Assembly: GCA_963704875.1 (NCBI GenBank)
Contig: CAVPIA010000008.1
Span: 1,426,001-1,490,000 of the forward strand
Source of the DNA: CAMYOC01 sp963704875
Lineage (GTDB): Bacteria > Pseudomonadota > Gammaproteobacteria > Steroidobacterales > XN24
Length of the DNA: 64,000 nucleotides
Direction: 5' to 3'
In this document: in pieces, positions 8,271 through 15,872 of the stretch
Numbering within the stretch: position 1 is the first letter of the stretch
Layout: each line of letters opens with the position of its first letter
The notes under the pieces: generated by a model
Databases searched by the model: none
What the model was told of the DNA's origin: nothing
The model's input: the letters and a program-made list of their open reading frames with translations, nothing else
Program-made: the position numbers and the translations under genes

Positions 8271-8915
8271 ATGCAGAGCAGCCTTGGTCAACAGATCCTG
8301 AGGACCGATATCGCCGGTATGCCACTGGAGTGGGTGGACTACCGGGAAGCGGTGCGTCTGTATCACACCGAACAGGTCGCCTATGAGTGCGGTTCGGATT
8401 TGATGACCGTGCACGGCGGCACCAACGCCGCCAGCGGCCGCCGTTCAATGCTGTGTCTTAGCTCAATCATCGCAACCCACGGGACGCCGCAGATCGACAT
8501 GCTCAGTCGTTCCAATTATGCACCGCCGCTGAACAATTTCGCTCTGTTCAAGCGGGATGCGTTCCTGTGTTTGTATTGCGGTGAGACCTTTCTTGCCAGC
8601 GGTCTTTCCCGCGATCACGTCACGCCCCTGTCCCAGGGTGGTGAGGACATCTGGACGAATGTGGTGACTGCCTGCCGTCGATGCAATCATTACAAGGCCG
8701 GACGGACGCCTGAGCAAGCCAGCCTGCAGCTGTTGGCGGTTCCGTTTACTCCGACTTATGCCGAGTACATTTATCTGAAGGGGCGCCGGGTTTTGGCGGA
8801 TCAGATGGAGTACCTGCTGGCGCACTTTCCACGCACCAGTCCGCTGCATGCGCGATTGTCGCGGCTGTCGGCCCGGCTGCTGGCGGAAGGCGGTGTGTCG
8901 GAGTGGAACGCCTGA
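8271..8915 (+). CDS. HNH endonuclease family protein
   Basis: About 214 residues. The C-terminal half carries the HNH5-type fold: CLYCGETFLASGLSRDHVTPLS, then TNVVTACRRCNHYKAGRTP, giving two CxxC zinc pairs and the DH...N catalytic set. The N-terminal part (QQILRTDIAGMPLEWVDYREAVRLY) is characteristic of a widespread, chromosomally encoded HNH family of unknown role. I chose the ATG at 8271 because this conserved part begins there and GGATGGG precedes it; a TTG at 8196 in the same frame would add 25 unconserved residues. It stands alone, without a methylase or phage context. Confidence 0.85.
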   Translation: MQSSLGQQILRTDIAGMPLEWVDYREAVRLYHTEQVAYECGSDLMTVHGGTNAASGRRSMLCLSSIIATHGTPQIDMLSRSNYAPPLNNFALFKRDAFLCLYCGETFLASGLSRDHVTPLSQGGEDIWTNVVTACRRCNHYKAGRTPEQASLQLLAVPFTPTYAEYIYLKGRRVLADQMEYLLAHFPRTSPLHARLSRLSARLLAEGGVSEWNA

Positions 8916-8923
8916 AACAAAAA

Positions 8924-8946
8924 GAGCCCCGCCATTGGCGGGGCTC
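8924..8946 (-). terminator. strong intrinsic terminator (minus strand)
   Basis: Perfect 10-bp stem GAGCCCCGCC / GGCGGGGCTC with loop ATT. On the minus strand it is followed by TTTTTGTTTC, so it ends a transcript coming from the small ORF at 9067-9201. On the plus strand it could still slow polymerase after the HNH gene, but no U-run is present. A second hairpin, TGCAGCC / GGCTGCA, lies at 8954-8971. Confidence 0.85.
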
Positions 8947-9066
8947 CCGGATTTGCAGCCCGAGGGCTGCACCTCCCCCCTTCGAAACTGGTGTCGGCGC
9001 TCTTTGCCCGGCAACGCCTGGCCCCCTGTCTTTAAGGACTGACGCTGGCCTCGACTGACGCCAGCT

Positions 9067-9201
9067 TTATCTGTCGTCGAGTTGCTCTATCGAGCCGACG
9101 GTCGCCTCCGATTCACCTGCGCTGGCGCGGTCGGCTGCAAGCATGATCAGCGAGAAAGCGACCAGCAGCGCGGCGAAAAAGGGCGAAAACGTCTTCGTCA
9201 T
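9067..9201 (-). CDS. 44-residue exported peptide, unknown
   Basis: The minus strand encodes MTKTFSPFFAALLVAFSLIM, then LAADRASAGESEATVGSIEQLDDR and a TAA. The first 27 residues form a typical signal peptide (basic N-end, long hydrophobic core, ASA before GE), leaving a short acidic mature peptide. An excellent GGGGA lies 8 bases before the ATG, and a strong minus-strand terminator sits about 120 bases after the stop, which together argue for a real transcribed gene. I recognise no family. The 120-base 3' part with two hairpins might also be a small RNA. Confidence 0.6.
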   Translation of the reverse strand: MTKTFSPFFAALLVAFSLIMLAADRASAGESEATVGSIEQLDDR

Positions 9202-9425
9202 GTCTGGATTCCCCAAGCCTTACAAAGCGCGCAGTAAAATGGAATGCAGAAACCGTGCCGGAAAATCTAAGTCGTTGATAAGCTTGAATGGAGCCAGTCT
9301 TCGCGAGCAGGCATACCGGCCGGATTGTAAATTTCGTCGACAGCCTGGCTCACGTTATGTAAACGCATGGCGTGGCGGCGCTTCGACATCGGGTTTGTCC
9401 CGGGGACGGAAATGGTGACCTCGTT

Positions 9426-10310
9426 TTGATCCATCTTATTGACGCCAGCGTATTCGTATTTCGGGCCTGGTTTTCCATTCCGCCGGATATGACCGACACC
9501 GATGGGCAGCCGGTGAACGCGGTGTATGGCTACACCGGGTTCCTGTGCGATCTGCTGGAGCAGGCGCGGCCTGGCCACGTCGCAGCGGCCTTTGATGAGA
9601 GCCTGACCAGTTCTTTTCGCAATGAAATTTATCCCGCCTACAAGGCGAACCGGGAACTGCCGCCGGCAGACCTGGAGCGCCAGTTTCAGCTGTGCCGCGA
9701 AGTGACTGGTGCGATGGGCGTGGCCCATCTGGCTGATCCGCGCTATGAGGCAGACGATATTATTGGCACGCTTACGCAGACCTGCCGGACCGCAGGCCTG
9801 GCGAGCACCATCGTGACGCGAGACAAGGACCTGGCTCAACTGCTGCGCCCGGGGGACGTGTTCCTGAACCCGGTGGATCGCCGCAGTTTTCAATACCAGG
9901 ACGTCGCGGCGCATTTTGGTGCCGCCCCGGAGCGGATGGCGGATTTCCAGGCCCTGGTTGGCGACAAGGTAGACAATATCGCTGGCGTGCCTGGAATCGG
10001 CGCCAAGACAGCCGCTGCCCTGTTCGCAAGTTTTGATTCGCTGGAAAGCCTGTATCAGGATCTGGAGGCGGTGGAAGCGCTGCCGATACGCGGCGCCGCC
10101 GGGGTTGCGCGCCGCTTGCGGGAGCATCGGGACGCAGCGTTTCTGGCTCGGCAACTGACCCGGATCGTGACTGATATGCCGCTGGACATGACGCCCGCGG
10201 ATCTGACCGCCCGAACGCCGGACATCGATGCCGTCGAAGCCTTGTTTGACCGGCTCGGATTCGGGCAGCGTTTGCGCCTGCAGGCCAGGCGTCTGGCGGC
10301 GCATCATTGA
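9426..10310 (+). CDS. standalone 5'-3' exonuclease (DNA polymerase I 5'-nuclease family)
   Basis: About 294 residues with the acidic metal-binding residues of the Pol I / ExoIX / FEN fold: IDASVFVFRAW, AAFDESLTSSFRNEIYPAYKANRE, YEADDIIGTL, VTRDKDLAQLL, and a helix-hairpin-helix GDKVDNIAGVPGIGAKTAAALF. No polymerase domain follows, so it resembles Xni/ExoIX-type nucleases that remove flaps or primers. The start is taken as TTG at 9426 because homology begins at IHLIDASV; upstream in-frame GTG at 9372 would add unconserved sequence. The stop overlaps the next start. Confidence 0.88.
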   Translation: MIHLIDASVFVFRAWFSIPPDMTDTDGQPVNAVYGYTGFLCDLLEQARPGHVAAAFDESLTSSFRNEIYPAYKANRELPPADLERQFQLCREVTGAMGVAHLADPRYEADDIIGTLTQTCRTAGLASTIVTRDKDLAQLLRPGDVFLNPVDRRSFQYQDVAAHFGAAPERMADFQALVGDKVDNIAGVPGIGAKTAAALFASFDSLESLYQDLEAVEALPIRGAAGVARRLREHRDAAFLARQLTRIVTDMPLDMTPADLTARTPDIDAVEALFDRLGFGQRLRLQARRLAAHH

Positions 10311-11218
10311 GCACCGGGCTGGACCTGGTCGCGGCAGAGCTCAGCGCCCGGCTGGGGCGTCGCCTGTCAGCGGATCACGCCCAGGCGGTGGCCGGCGGAT
10401 GTATCAACGCCGCCTGGCGCCTGCACGGCGAGGGCGGCGATGTGTTCCTGAAGACCAACCGCGTCGATGCGCTGAGCATGTTCGAAGCCGAAGCAGAGGG
10501 GCTCGACGAATTGCGCCACGCCGGCGCGCTCCGGGTACCGGCGGTGTTCGGCGTGGGTTCGAGCGGCAGTCTGGCGTGGCTGGCCCTGGAGTACGTGCAG
10601 ACAGGCAGACCAGGACCGGCTGCAGAACGACAACTGGGTGCCGCTCTCGCGCGACAGCACGGGTGCCTGGGGGAAAGCTTTGGCTGGCGCCGGGACAATA
10701 CGATTGGCATGACACCGCAGCCCAACCAGCGCTGCGACGAATGGCCTGAGTTTTTCGCCAACCGACGCCTGGGGTTCCAGCTTGATCTGGCCCGCGATGA
10801 CGGCAGGCCGCCAGCCTTGATCGACGCCGGGCGACGCCTGCAGGAACTGGTCCCACGCTTTTTCGAACAGGCTCATCCCGAACCCGGCCTGCTGCATGGC
10901 GATCTGTGGAGTGGCAACTGGGCCGCAGACGAACAGGGCGAGCCATTTGTGTTTGACCCTGCGGTCTACTTCGGAGATCCGCTGGCCGACATCGCCATGA
11001 CACGCCTGTTCGGTGGCTTTGGTCGCGAATTCTACGCCGCCTATGAAGCGCGTCGACCAATGCAGCCCGGCGCGAACCTGCGCTGCGAGCTATACAATCT
11101 TTACCATGTTCTCAACCATCTGCATCTGTTCGGCAGCGGCTATCAACAGCGCGCCAGGGACATGATAGACAGGCTGCTGGCCGAGCTTGGCCAGAGCACT
11201 AGTCCGGATCATGGATGA
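10307..11218 (+). CDS. fructosamine kinase family protein (FN3K/YniA-like)
   Basis: 303 residues from a TTG overlapping the exonuclease stop (TTGA). Fructosamine 3-kinase-type aminoglycoside-phosphotransferase fold: GGCINAAWRLHGEGGDVFLK (nucleotide loop and lysine), LALEYV hinge, catalytic LLHGDLWSGNW and the metal-binding VFDPAVYFGDPLADIAM. The family phosphorylates glycated amines so that the sugar is released (protein deglycation); the substrate of the bacterial members is not certain. Pairing with a nuclease gene is only positional. It overlaps the convergent glyoxalase-like gene by 20 bases. Confidence 0.88.
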   Translation: MSTGLDLVAAELSARLGRRLSADHAQAVAGGCINAAWRLHGEGGDVFLKTNRVDALSMFEAEAEGLDELRHAGALRVPAVFGVGSSGSLAWLALEYVQTGRPGPAAERQLGAALARQHGCLGESFGWRRDNTIGMTPQPNQRCDEWPEFFANRRLGFQLDLARDDGRPPALIDAGRRLQELVPRFFEQAHPEPGLLHGDLWSGNWAADEQGEPFVFDPAVYFGDPLADIAMTRLFGGFGREFYAAYEARRPMQPGANLRCELYNLYHVLNHLHLFGSGYQQRARDMIDRLLAELGQSTSPDHG

Positions 11219-11915
11219 TGCGGATCTGGGTGCCCTCAGGCGCCCGCAGGCTCAGGCATGGAACGGCGAGAATCTCGTCTTCCTGCGGCTTTGGCTCGAG
11301 CCCGCGCTGCACCAGTGATTTCAGGCTGCGGTCAAGGTCAGCGGTGGAAAACACCAGTACCGGTAACTCACGCCGACTGGATTCATACACACACAGATCG
11401 ATGCCGTCGCTGGTCAGCGCTGTGGCCGGCCCCGGCGCCGTATCGCTGCTGGCGGTCGCGACGAATCCCATCCCCTCCCAGAATGTGACAGCCTGCTCCA
11501 GCTGTCGGACCGGATAGCGATACTCGTGGAAAAACCCTGCAGCCGGTCGCGCTAGCGGCGTTGAGGGTGGTGAGTAAGTGCGTGCTTCCAGCAGCGTGAT
11601 CATCTGGCCATCGGGATCGACGAAGCCCAGTTCGTTGAACTGATCATCACCGGCTTTCAGGAAATCGAGCGTGATGCCGCGGGACTCCAGCTCATGCGCG
11701 AATGCGGCGAGCTGTGGCCGCACCCAGACCAGCGCCGGGGAAGGGAACTCGTAAGCGTGCAGCCCGATCGCCAGATGGCCGTCAGTGACCACGCCATAGG
11801 CATGCGACCAGACATCTCCGGTCACCGCCTGGGTAAGGCCCAGGCGGTCATAGAAGCTCACTGATTCCAGCATGTCCGGGGCGTGGATGCTGATTTCCAG
11901 AAACCTGCCCAGCAT
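11199..11915 (-). CDS. VOC (glyoxalase/dioxygenase) superfamily protein, two modules
   Basis: 238 residues forming two VOC repeats: residues 1-115 (LEISIHAPDMLESVSFYDRLGL ... ELGFVDPDGQMITLLEART) and 125-235 (YRYPVRQLEQAVTFWEGMGF ... PCLSLRAPEGTQIRIIHD). The metal ligands expected of glyoxalase I are not obvious, so the substrate is unknown. The ATG at 11915 starts 3 bases after the hemH stop, so the two genes are probably cotranscribed; its 3' end overlaps the convergent kinase gene. Confidence 0.8.
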   Translation of the reverse strand: MLGRFLEISIHAPDMLESVSFYDRLGLTQAVTGDVWSHAYGVVTDGHLAIGLHAYEFPSPALVWVRPQLAAFAHELESRGITLDFLKAGDDQFNELGFVDPDGQMITLLEARTYSPPSTPLARPAAGFFHEYRYPVRQLEQAVTFWEGMGFVATASSDTAPGPATALTSDGIDLCVYESSRRELPVLVFSTADLDRSLKSLVQRGLEPKPQEDEILAVPCLSLRAPEGTQIRIIHDPD

Positions 11916-11918
11916 CAA

Positions 11919-13025
11919 TCAGGCGCCGCTGGCTTTAGCCCGTTCGGCGCGCTTGATCCGCTCGGACTTGTGCGTTTCCTCATCCCAGGCGGGCGATGTC
12001 TCAGGCCACCCTTGCAGATGACGCAGCACCAGTTGGGTGAGGAAGCTGATGTGGTCGCGACGGGCGTTCAGTGCGGGCACATAGCTTAGCCGCTCGCCCC
12101 CTGCCTCGATAAAGAACTCCTGGTTCTGCATCGCGATTTCCTCAATCGTTTCGAGGCAGTCCGCGGAGAATCCGGGACAGATGACGTCGATGTGCCTGAC
12201 CCCGGCTTTGCCAAGATCCTGCACCCGTTCGTCGGTATACGGACGCAACCATTCCTCTCGGCCGACTCTGGACTGGAAACTCAGAGACCATTCGTCGTCT
12301 TTCAAAAACAGTGCCTCGGCCAGCAGGCGGCCGGTCTTCTGACAATGGCAATGATACGGGTCACCCGCCAACAGATAACGCCGTGGCAGACCATGGAAAC
12401 TCATCAACAAATGCTCGCCGCGGCCATCAGATGCCCAATGCTCGCGCACGCTGGCGGCCAACGCGCCGATGTAGCCGGTCTCATCGTGATATTGGTTGAT
12501 GAACCGCAGCTCGGGTATCCATCGCTGACGCGCCAATGCCGCCGCAATCGCATCAAACGCCGTCGCCGTAGTGGTCGCGGAGTACTGTGGATACAGGGGC
12601 AGCACCAGCAGCCTGCGCACCTGCTTGTTACGCAATTCCTGCAACGCGTCTGCCACTGACGGTTTGCCGTAACGCATCCCAAGTGCGACATGCACCGGTC
12701 CCGGCAGCGCGGAATCCAGCTGGCGCTGCAAGGCAGCGCGTTGCTTTACCGACCAGACCATCAGCGGCGATCCCTCGTCGGTCCAGACCTTGGCGTAGGC
12801 CGCGGCGGATCGCTTGGGTCGTATCCGCAGAATCACCCCGTGCAGGATCAGCCACCAAATGGGCCGGGGCACTTCGATCACGCGCGGATCCCAAAGAAAT
12901 TCAGCCAGGTAACGACGAACGGCCGCCGGTGAGGGCTCATCTGGCGTGCCGAGATTAACCAGTAGAACGCCGAGCGTGTCCGCAGAATCGTGTTGAAAAT
13001 CGGCTTCGCCGGCAAACCTGGGCAT
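11919..13025 (-). CDS. hemH: ferrochelatase
   Basis: Inserts Fe2+ into protoporphyrin IX, the last step of haem synthesis. 368 residues: LGVLLVNLGTPDEP, VIRIRPKRSAAAYAKVW-type region, MRYGKPSV, LLVLPLYPQYSATTTATAFD, catalytic SFHGLPRRYL (with the invariant His), CHCQKTGRLL, SFQSRVGREEWLRPYTDE and VICPGFSADCLETIEEI. The C-terminal extension ends in a Lys/Glu/Arg-rich tail. A TATGAT hexamer on the minus strand (13062-13067) is a reasonable -10 for this gene. Confidence 0.96.
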   Translation of the reverse strand: MPRFAGEADFQHDSADTLGVLLVNLGTPDEPSPAAVRRYLAEFLWDPRVIEVPRPIWWLILHGVILRIRPKRSAAAYAKVWTDEGSPLMVWSVKQRAALQRQLDSALPGPVHVALGMRYGKPSVADALQELRNKQVRRLLVLPLYPQYSATTTATAFDAIAAALARQRWIPELRFINQYHDETGYIGALAASVREHWASDGRGEHLLMSFHGLPRRYLLAGDPYHCHCQKTGRLLAEALFLKDDEWSLSFQSRVGREEWLRPYTDERVQDLGKAGVRHIDVICPGFSADCLETIEEIAMQNQEFFIEAGGERLSYVPALNARRDHISFLTQLVLRHLQGWPETSPAWDEETHKSERIKRAERAKASGA

Positions 13026-13061
13026 TCGGCTCTCACTTGCAGGGTTGGGGACAGGAATTAG

Positions 13062-13067
13062 ATCATA
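13062..13067 (-). promoter_or_regulatory. hemH: candidate -10 element for hemH
   Basis: On the minus strand the hexamer TATGAT lies 37 bases before the hemH ATG. The -35 hexamer 17 bases further out (TGTCGC) is poor, so this is only a tentative promoter. The rest of the 190-base divergent gap (13026-13215) shows nothing clear. Confidence 0.3.
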
Positions 13068-13215
13068 CTAGCGGCCAGTCTCTTGCGACACTTCGGCTGC
13101 AAGAGATCGGCCGCCCAACACCGGCCGCGATAGTGGGTAAGGGGAGACGGGTTACAGGCCACGGCTGTGCTGCAGCCAGTCGGGCGCCGGAGCAATAACG
13201 GTCAGGGGACATCGC

Positions 13216-13602
13216 ATGCAATCTTCCAGGCAGAAAAAGAGCGCGGACGCGCTGGACGGGAAGCGCAGGCGGCGCCTGCTCAGGGACTTGATTGTGTTCC
13301 AGTTCAAGCTCCTGATCGATGCGTTCAAGGATCTGTTGTTGAGTCCGCTGTCCTTCGGCGCGGCGATAATGGATTTCCTGAGGCCCGGCGCCAGGCCCGG
13401 GATGTTGTTTTATCGATTGCTGCGCGCAGGCCACGTTGCGGAAGAGCGCATCGACCTGTTCGGAACCCGGCGCGGACGGGTACGTGAACCGGAGTCATGG
13501 ACCGTGGACCGGGCCATAGACCAGGTAGAGCGTCGCATGGACCGTGGACGGAAACCGCACAAGCGCTCTGCAGCCGCGGCAAACGAGGGAGAGAAAAAAT
13601 GA
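13216..13602 (+). CDS. conserved hypothetical protein with amphipathic helix
   Basis: 128 residues, very basic at both ends. The centre, LRDLIVFQFKLLIDAFKDLLLSPLSFGAAIMDFL (about 20-55), looks like a membrane-associated amphipathic helix; a GMLFYRLLRAGHVAEERIDLFG segment follows. A good AGGGGA precedes the ATG and the stop overlaps the start of the next gene, so the two are cotranscribed. I recognise no named domain; similar short proteins occur in other gammaproteobacteria. Confidence 0.75.
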   Translation: MQSSRQKKSADALDGKRRRRLLRDLIVFQFKLLIDAFKDLLLSPLSFGAAIMDFLRPGARPGMLFYRLLRAGHVAEERIDLFGTRRGRVREPESWTVDRAIDQVERRMDRGRKPHKRSAAAANEGEKK

Positions 13603-13979
13603 TTGCATTCAGAAGGTTAGGATTGCCGGCAGCAGTGCTGGCGCTGATGGCCCTGATGGCGACATCGCAGGCTGCGGCGTATCCGGTGGATCTGGATATC
13701 GACACTGAAGGCCTCGAGGTGACGGTCAACCGGGTGGACGTGGATGAGGCGGTCGTGTTGCAGGTGCACAACTACGAGACCCGCCCGATCCGCTGCAATT
13801 TCGAATTTCGCAATGGTCCTGAGGTTGCGCGGCAGCGCAAGGTCTCGATAGACGCCAGCGCGGACCGGGTGGTTCGCTGGACGCCCGGCCGCTCCGTGGT
13901 GCGGGTCAAGGTCTCAGGCAAATGCTGGATCAGCGAAGCGGACACGGAAAATGACGACAAGAAGACCGCGCCGGCCTAG
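13599..13979 (+). CDS. small periplasmic protein, unknown (often misnamed 3-phosphoglycerate kinase)
   Basis: 126 residues with a clear signal peptide (LGLPAAVLALMALMATSQAAA, cleavage before YPVDLD). The mature domain is a compact beta protein: VQVHNYETRPIRCNFEFRNGPEVARQRKVSID ... VVRVKVSGKCW, with two cysteines that may form a disulphide. Short exported proteins with this YP(V/I)D start and FRNGPE motif are sometimes annotated as 3-phosphoglycerate kinase in pseudomonads; nothing in the sequence supports that activity. GAGGGAGAG precedes the ATG. Translation is coupled to the preceding gene. Confidence 0.78.
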   Translation: MIAFRRLGLPAAVLALMALMATSQAAAYPVDLDIDTEGLEVTVNRVDVDEAVVLQVHNYETRPIRCNFEFRNGPEVARQRKVSIDASADRVVRWTPGRSVVRVKVSGKCWISEADTENDDKKTAPA

Positions 13980-14011
13980 TCGTAGTTCCGGGTCCGGAAT
14001 CGACCGCCGGC

Positions 14012-15733
14012 TCAGCGCACGTCGCGTCCGCTGATCAGGTCCTCGAGACTGGGTGGTTCGTGCCCCGGGCCCATGCGGCCGGATTTCAGCCGCGCCATAT
14101 AGTTCCGGTAGGCACGCATCGCCTGCCCGCCGAATATCCACATGATCGGAATGTTGGCAAACAGCATCACACCGGTGCCGATGCCGGTCAGATTATCCAG
14201 CTCGACGTTGGTCGTGATCAGACCGGCGGTGGCGACCACAATCAGACCGCAGTAGACAAGCTTGTACGGCATCACCGAGCGCTCACCGGCCAGATAGATC
14301 ATCCCCTGCTCACCGTAGTAGCTCCACGAAATCATGGTCGACAATGCGAACAGCCATGCGGCCAGTGTCACCAGCCATTTGCCCAGACCTTCCTGAACTG
14401 TATCGAAGGCTCGCGCGGTCAGCGACGCGCCCGGATAATCGATAAACAGCTTGTTGTTCAGCAGCGACGGTTCGACCGGGCTGTCGATAGTGCCCCAATC
14501 GATCACCGCGCGACTGTTCGGTGCTGCCGAGATGGTGCCGAATATCTTGTGCAGGTGGTTGCCCGATTGCTCGTTGTCGTGGGCCTGCACGATCATGAAT
14601 ACCGTTTCATCGTTGTAGAGTTCTCGTTGCGCCAGCGGCGCCGCTACGGACTCCAGGGTCCACTGACCCGGGCCTGCTGCCTCAATTACCGGCGGTACAC
14701 CGAATTCGCTGTCCCCGCTTCGATTCCAGACCCCGCTGGAAAGAATCACCAGCGCTGTAAAAGAGCACACAATTAATGTGTCGATCAGCGGCTCCAGAGC
14801 TGCTACCACGGCCTCACGCACCGGTTCCTTGGTCTTGGCCGCGGCATGTGCGATCGGCGACGATCCCTGGCCGGCTTCGTTGGAAAAAAGTGCCCGCTTC
14901 ATGCCGAACAGGAAGGCATAGCCCACGGTGCCGCCAAGAAACGCGCCGGCGGCTTCGCTGGGGCTGAAGGCGGAAACAACGATGAGCTTCAGCATCGCGG
15001 GCAGGGTGTCGACGTGCACGACCAGAACGTAGGTTCCCGCCAGCAGATACAGGGCGACCATGATCGGCACCAGGCGGCCGGCCACCGCGCCGATGCGTTT
15101 GATGCCACCGATAATCACCATGCCGACCAGAATCGCCAGCACGATGCCTGTAGCCACGCCCGGGATACCGAAATAGCTGTGGGTGATTTCGGCCACATTC
15201 CAGGCCTGAAACATGTTGCCGCCGGTGATCGTGGACACCAGCAGCGTGATACAGAAAATTCCGCCGATAAGTTTGCCGGCGCCGTGCAATTTCGGATTCA
15301 GTCGGCCAAGACCCTTGCTCGCCACCCACATGGGGCCACCATGCGGGTTATCCGGATCGTCGGTGTTGCGATAGAGCATCGACAAGGTGACCTCGGTGAG
15401 TTTGAGCGCCATACCAAAGAAACCGACTACCCACATCCAGAACACGGCTCCGGGGCCGCCCAGCGCAATCGCCAGCGCGACCCCGCCGATATTGCCCAGG
15501 CCCACGGTGGCCGATAGCGCCGCGGACAGCGCCTGAAAGTGATTGATCGCGCCGGGGTCTGAAGCCTCGTCGTAACGGCCGCGCAACACGTGGGCGCCAT
15601 GGGCGACCGCGCGGAACTGGCAGAAGCCGCTCCACACGGTGAACACGATGCCGGTGCCAAGTACGATCAACAGCACCGCGTTGTGCCAAAGAACGCCATT
15701 GATCGCGGACATGATGTTGTTCAGGCTATCCAT
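14012..15733 (-). CDS. sodium:alanine/glycine symporter (AGCS family) with large extra loop
   Basis: 573 residues. Family signatures are GLGNIGGVALAIALGGPGAVFWMW (78-101), ALFSNEAGQGSSPIAHAAA (281-299) and the C-terminal SYYGEQGMIYLAG. It takes up alanine or glycine with Na+. Typical members have about 450-490 residues; the excess is an apparently soluble insertion at about 335-440 (SGDSEFGVPPVIEAAG ... LNNKLFIDYPGASLTA) between two membrane helices. The ATG has AAGGGG just upstream. The gene stands alone, divergent from the MATE gene. Confidence 0.9.
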   Translation of the reverse strand: MDSLNNIMSAINGVLWHNAVLLIVLGTGIVFTVWSGFCQFRAVAHGAHVLRGRYDEASDPGAINHFQALSAALSATVGLGNIGGVALAIALGGPGAVFWMWVVGFFGMALKLTEVTLSMLYRNTDDPDNPHGGPMWVASKGLGRLNPKLHGAGKLIGGIFCITLLVSTITGGNMFQAWNVAEITHSYFGIPGVATGIVLAILVGMVIIGGIKRIGAVAGRLVPIMVALYLLAGTYVLVVHVDTLPAMLKLIVVSAFSPSEAAGAFLGGTVGYAFLFGMKRALFSNEAGQGSSPIAHAAAKTKEPVREAVVAALEPLIDTLIVCSFTALVILSSGVWNRSGDSEFGVPPVIEAAGPGQWTLESVAAPLAQRELYNDETVFMIVQAHDNEQSGNHLHKIFGTISAAPNSRAVIDWGTIDSPVEPSLLNNKLFIDYPGASLTARAFDTVQEGLGKWLVTLAAWLFALSTMISWSYYGEQGMIYLAGERSVMPYKLVYCGLIVVATAGLITTNVELDNLTGIGTGVMLFANIPIMWIFGGQAMRAYRNYMARLKSGRMGPGHEPPSLEDLISGRDVR

Positions 15734-15814
15734 GAGACCCCTTTTTGCAGGTGACTGTGCGCCCCGGATTCCGTGTCTTCGGCGCCGCGGCCATGATGGA
15801 GTCTGCTCCCGACC

Positions 15815-15845
15815 TTGGCAAGGCGGCCCGCGACGGCAGTAGAAT
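15815..15845 (+). promoter_or_regulatory. candidate promoter for the MATE gene
   Basis: TTGGCA (15815-15820) and TAGAAT (15840-15845) with a 19-base spacer, 28 bases before the MATE start codon. The hexamers are fair but the spacer is long. Confidence 0.3.
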
Positions 15846-15872
15846 CCCGCTTCTGCCTCAGGGCCCTTGTTT

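Noticed and set aside
8271..8915. HNH gene as part of a restriction or homing system
   Set aside because: No methylase, intron, phage or toxin-antitoxin partner next to it; the family is a common chromosomal one.
13599..13979. 3-phosphoglycerate kinase
   Set aside because: Too short, exported, and lacking any kinase motif; the name used for similar proteins is not supported.
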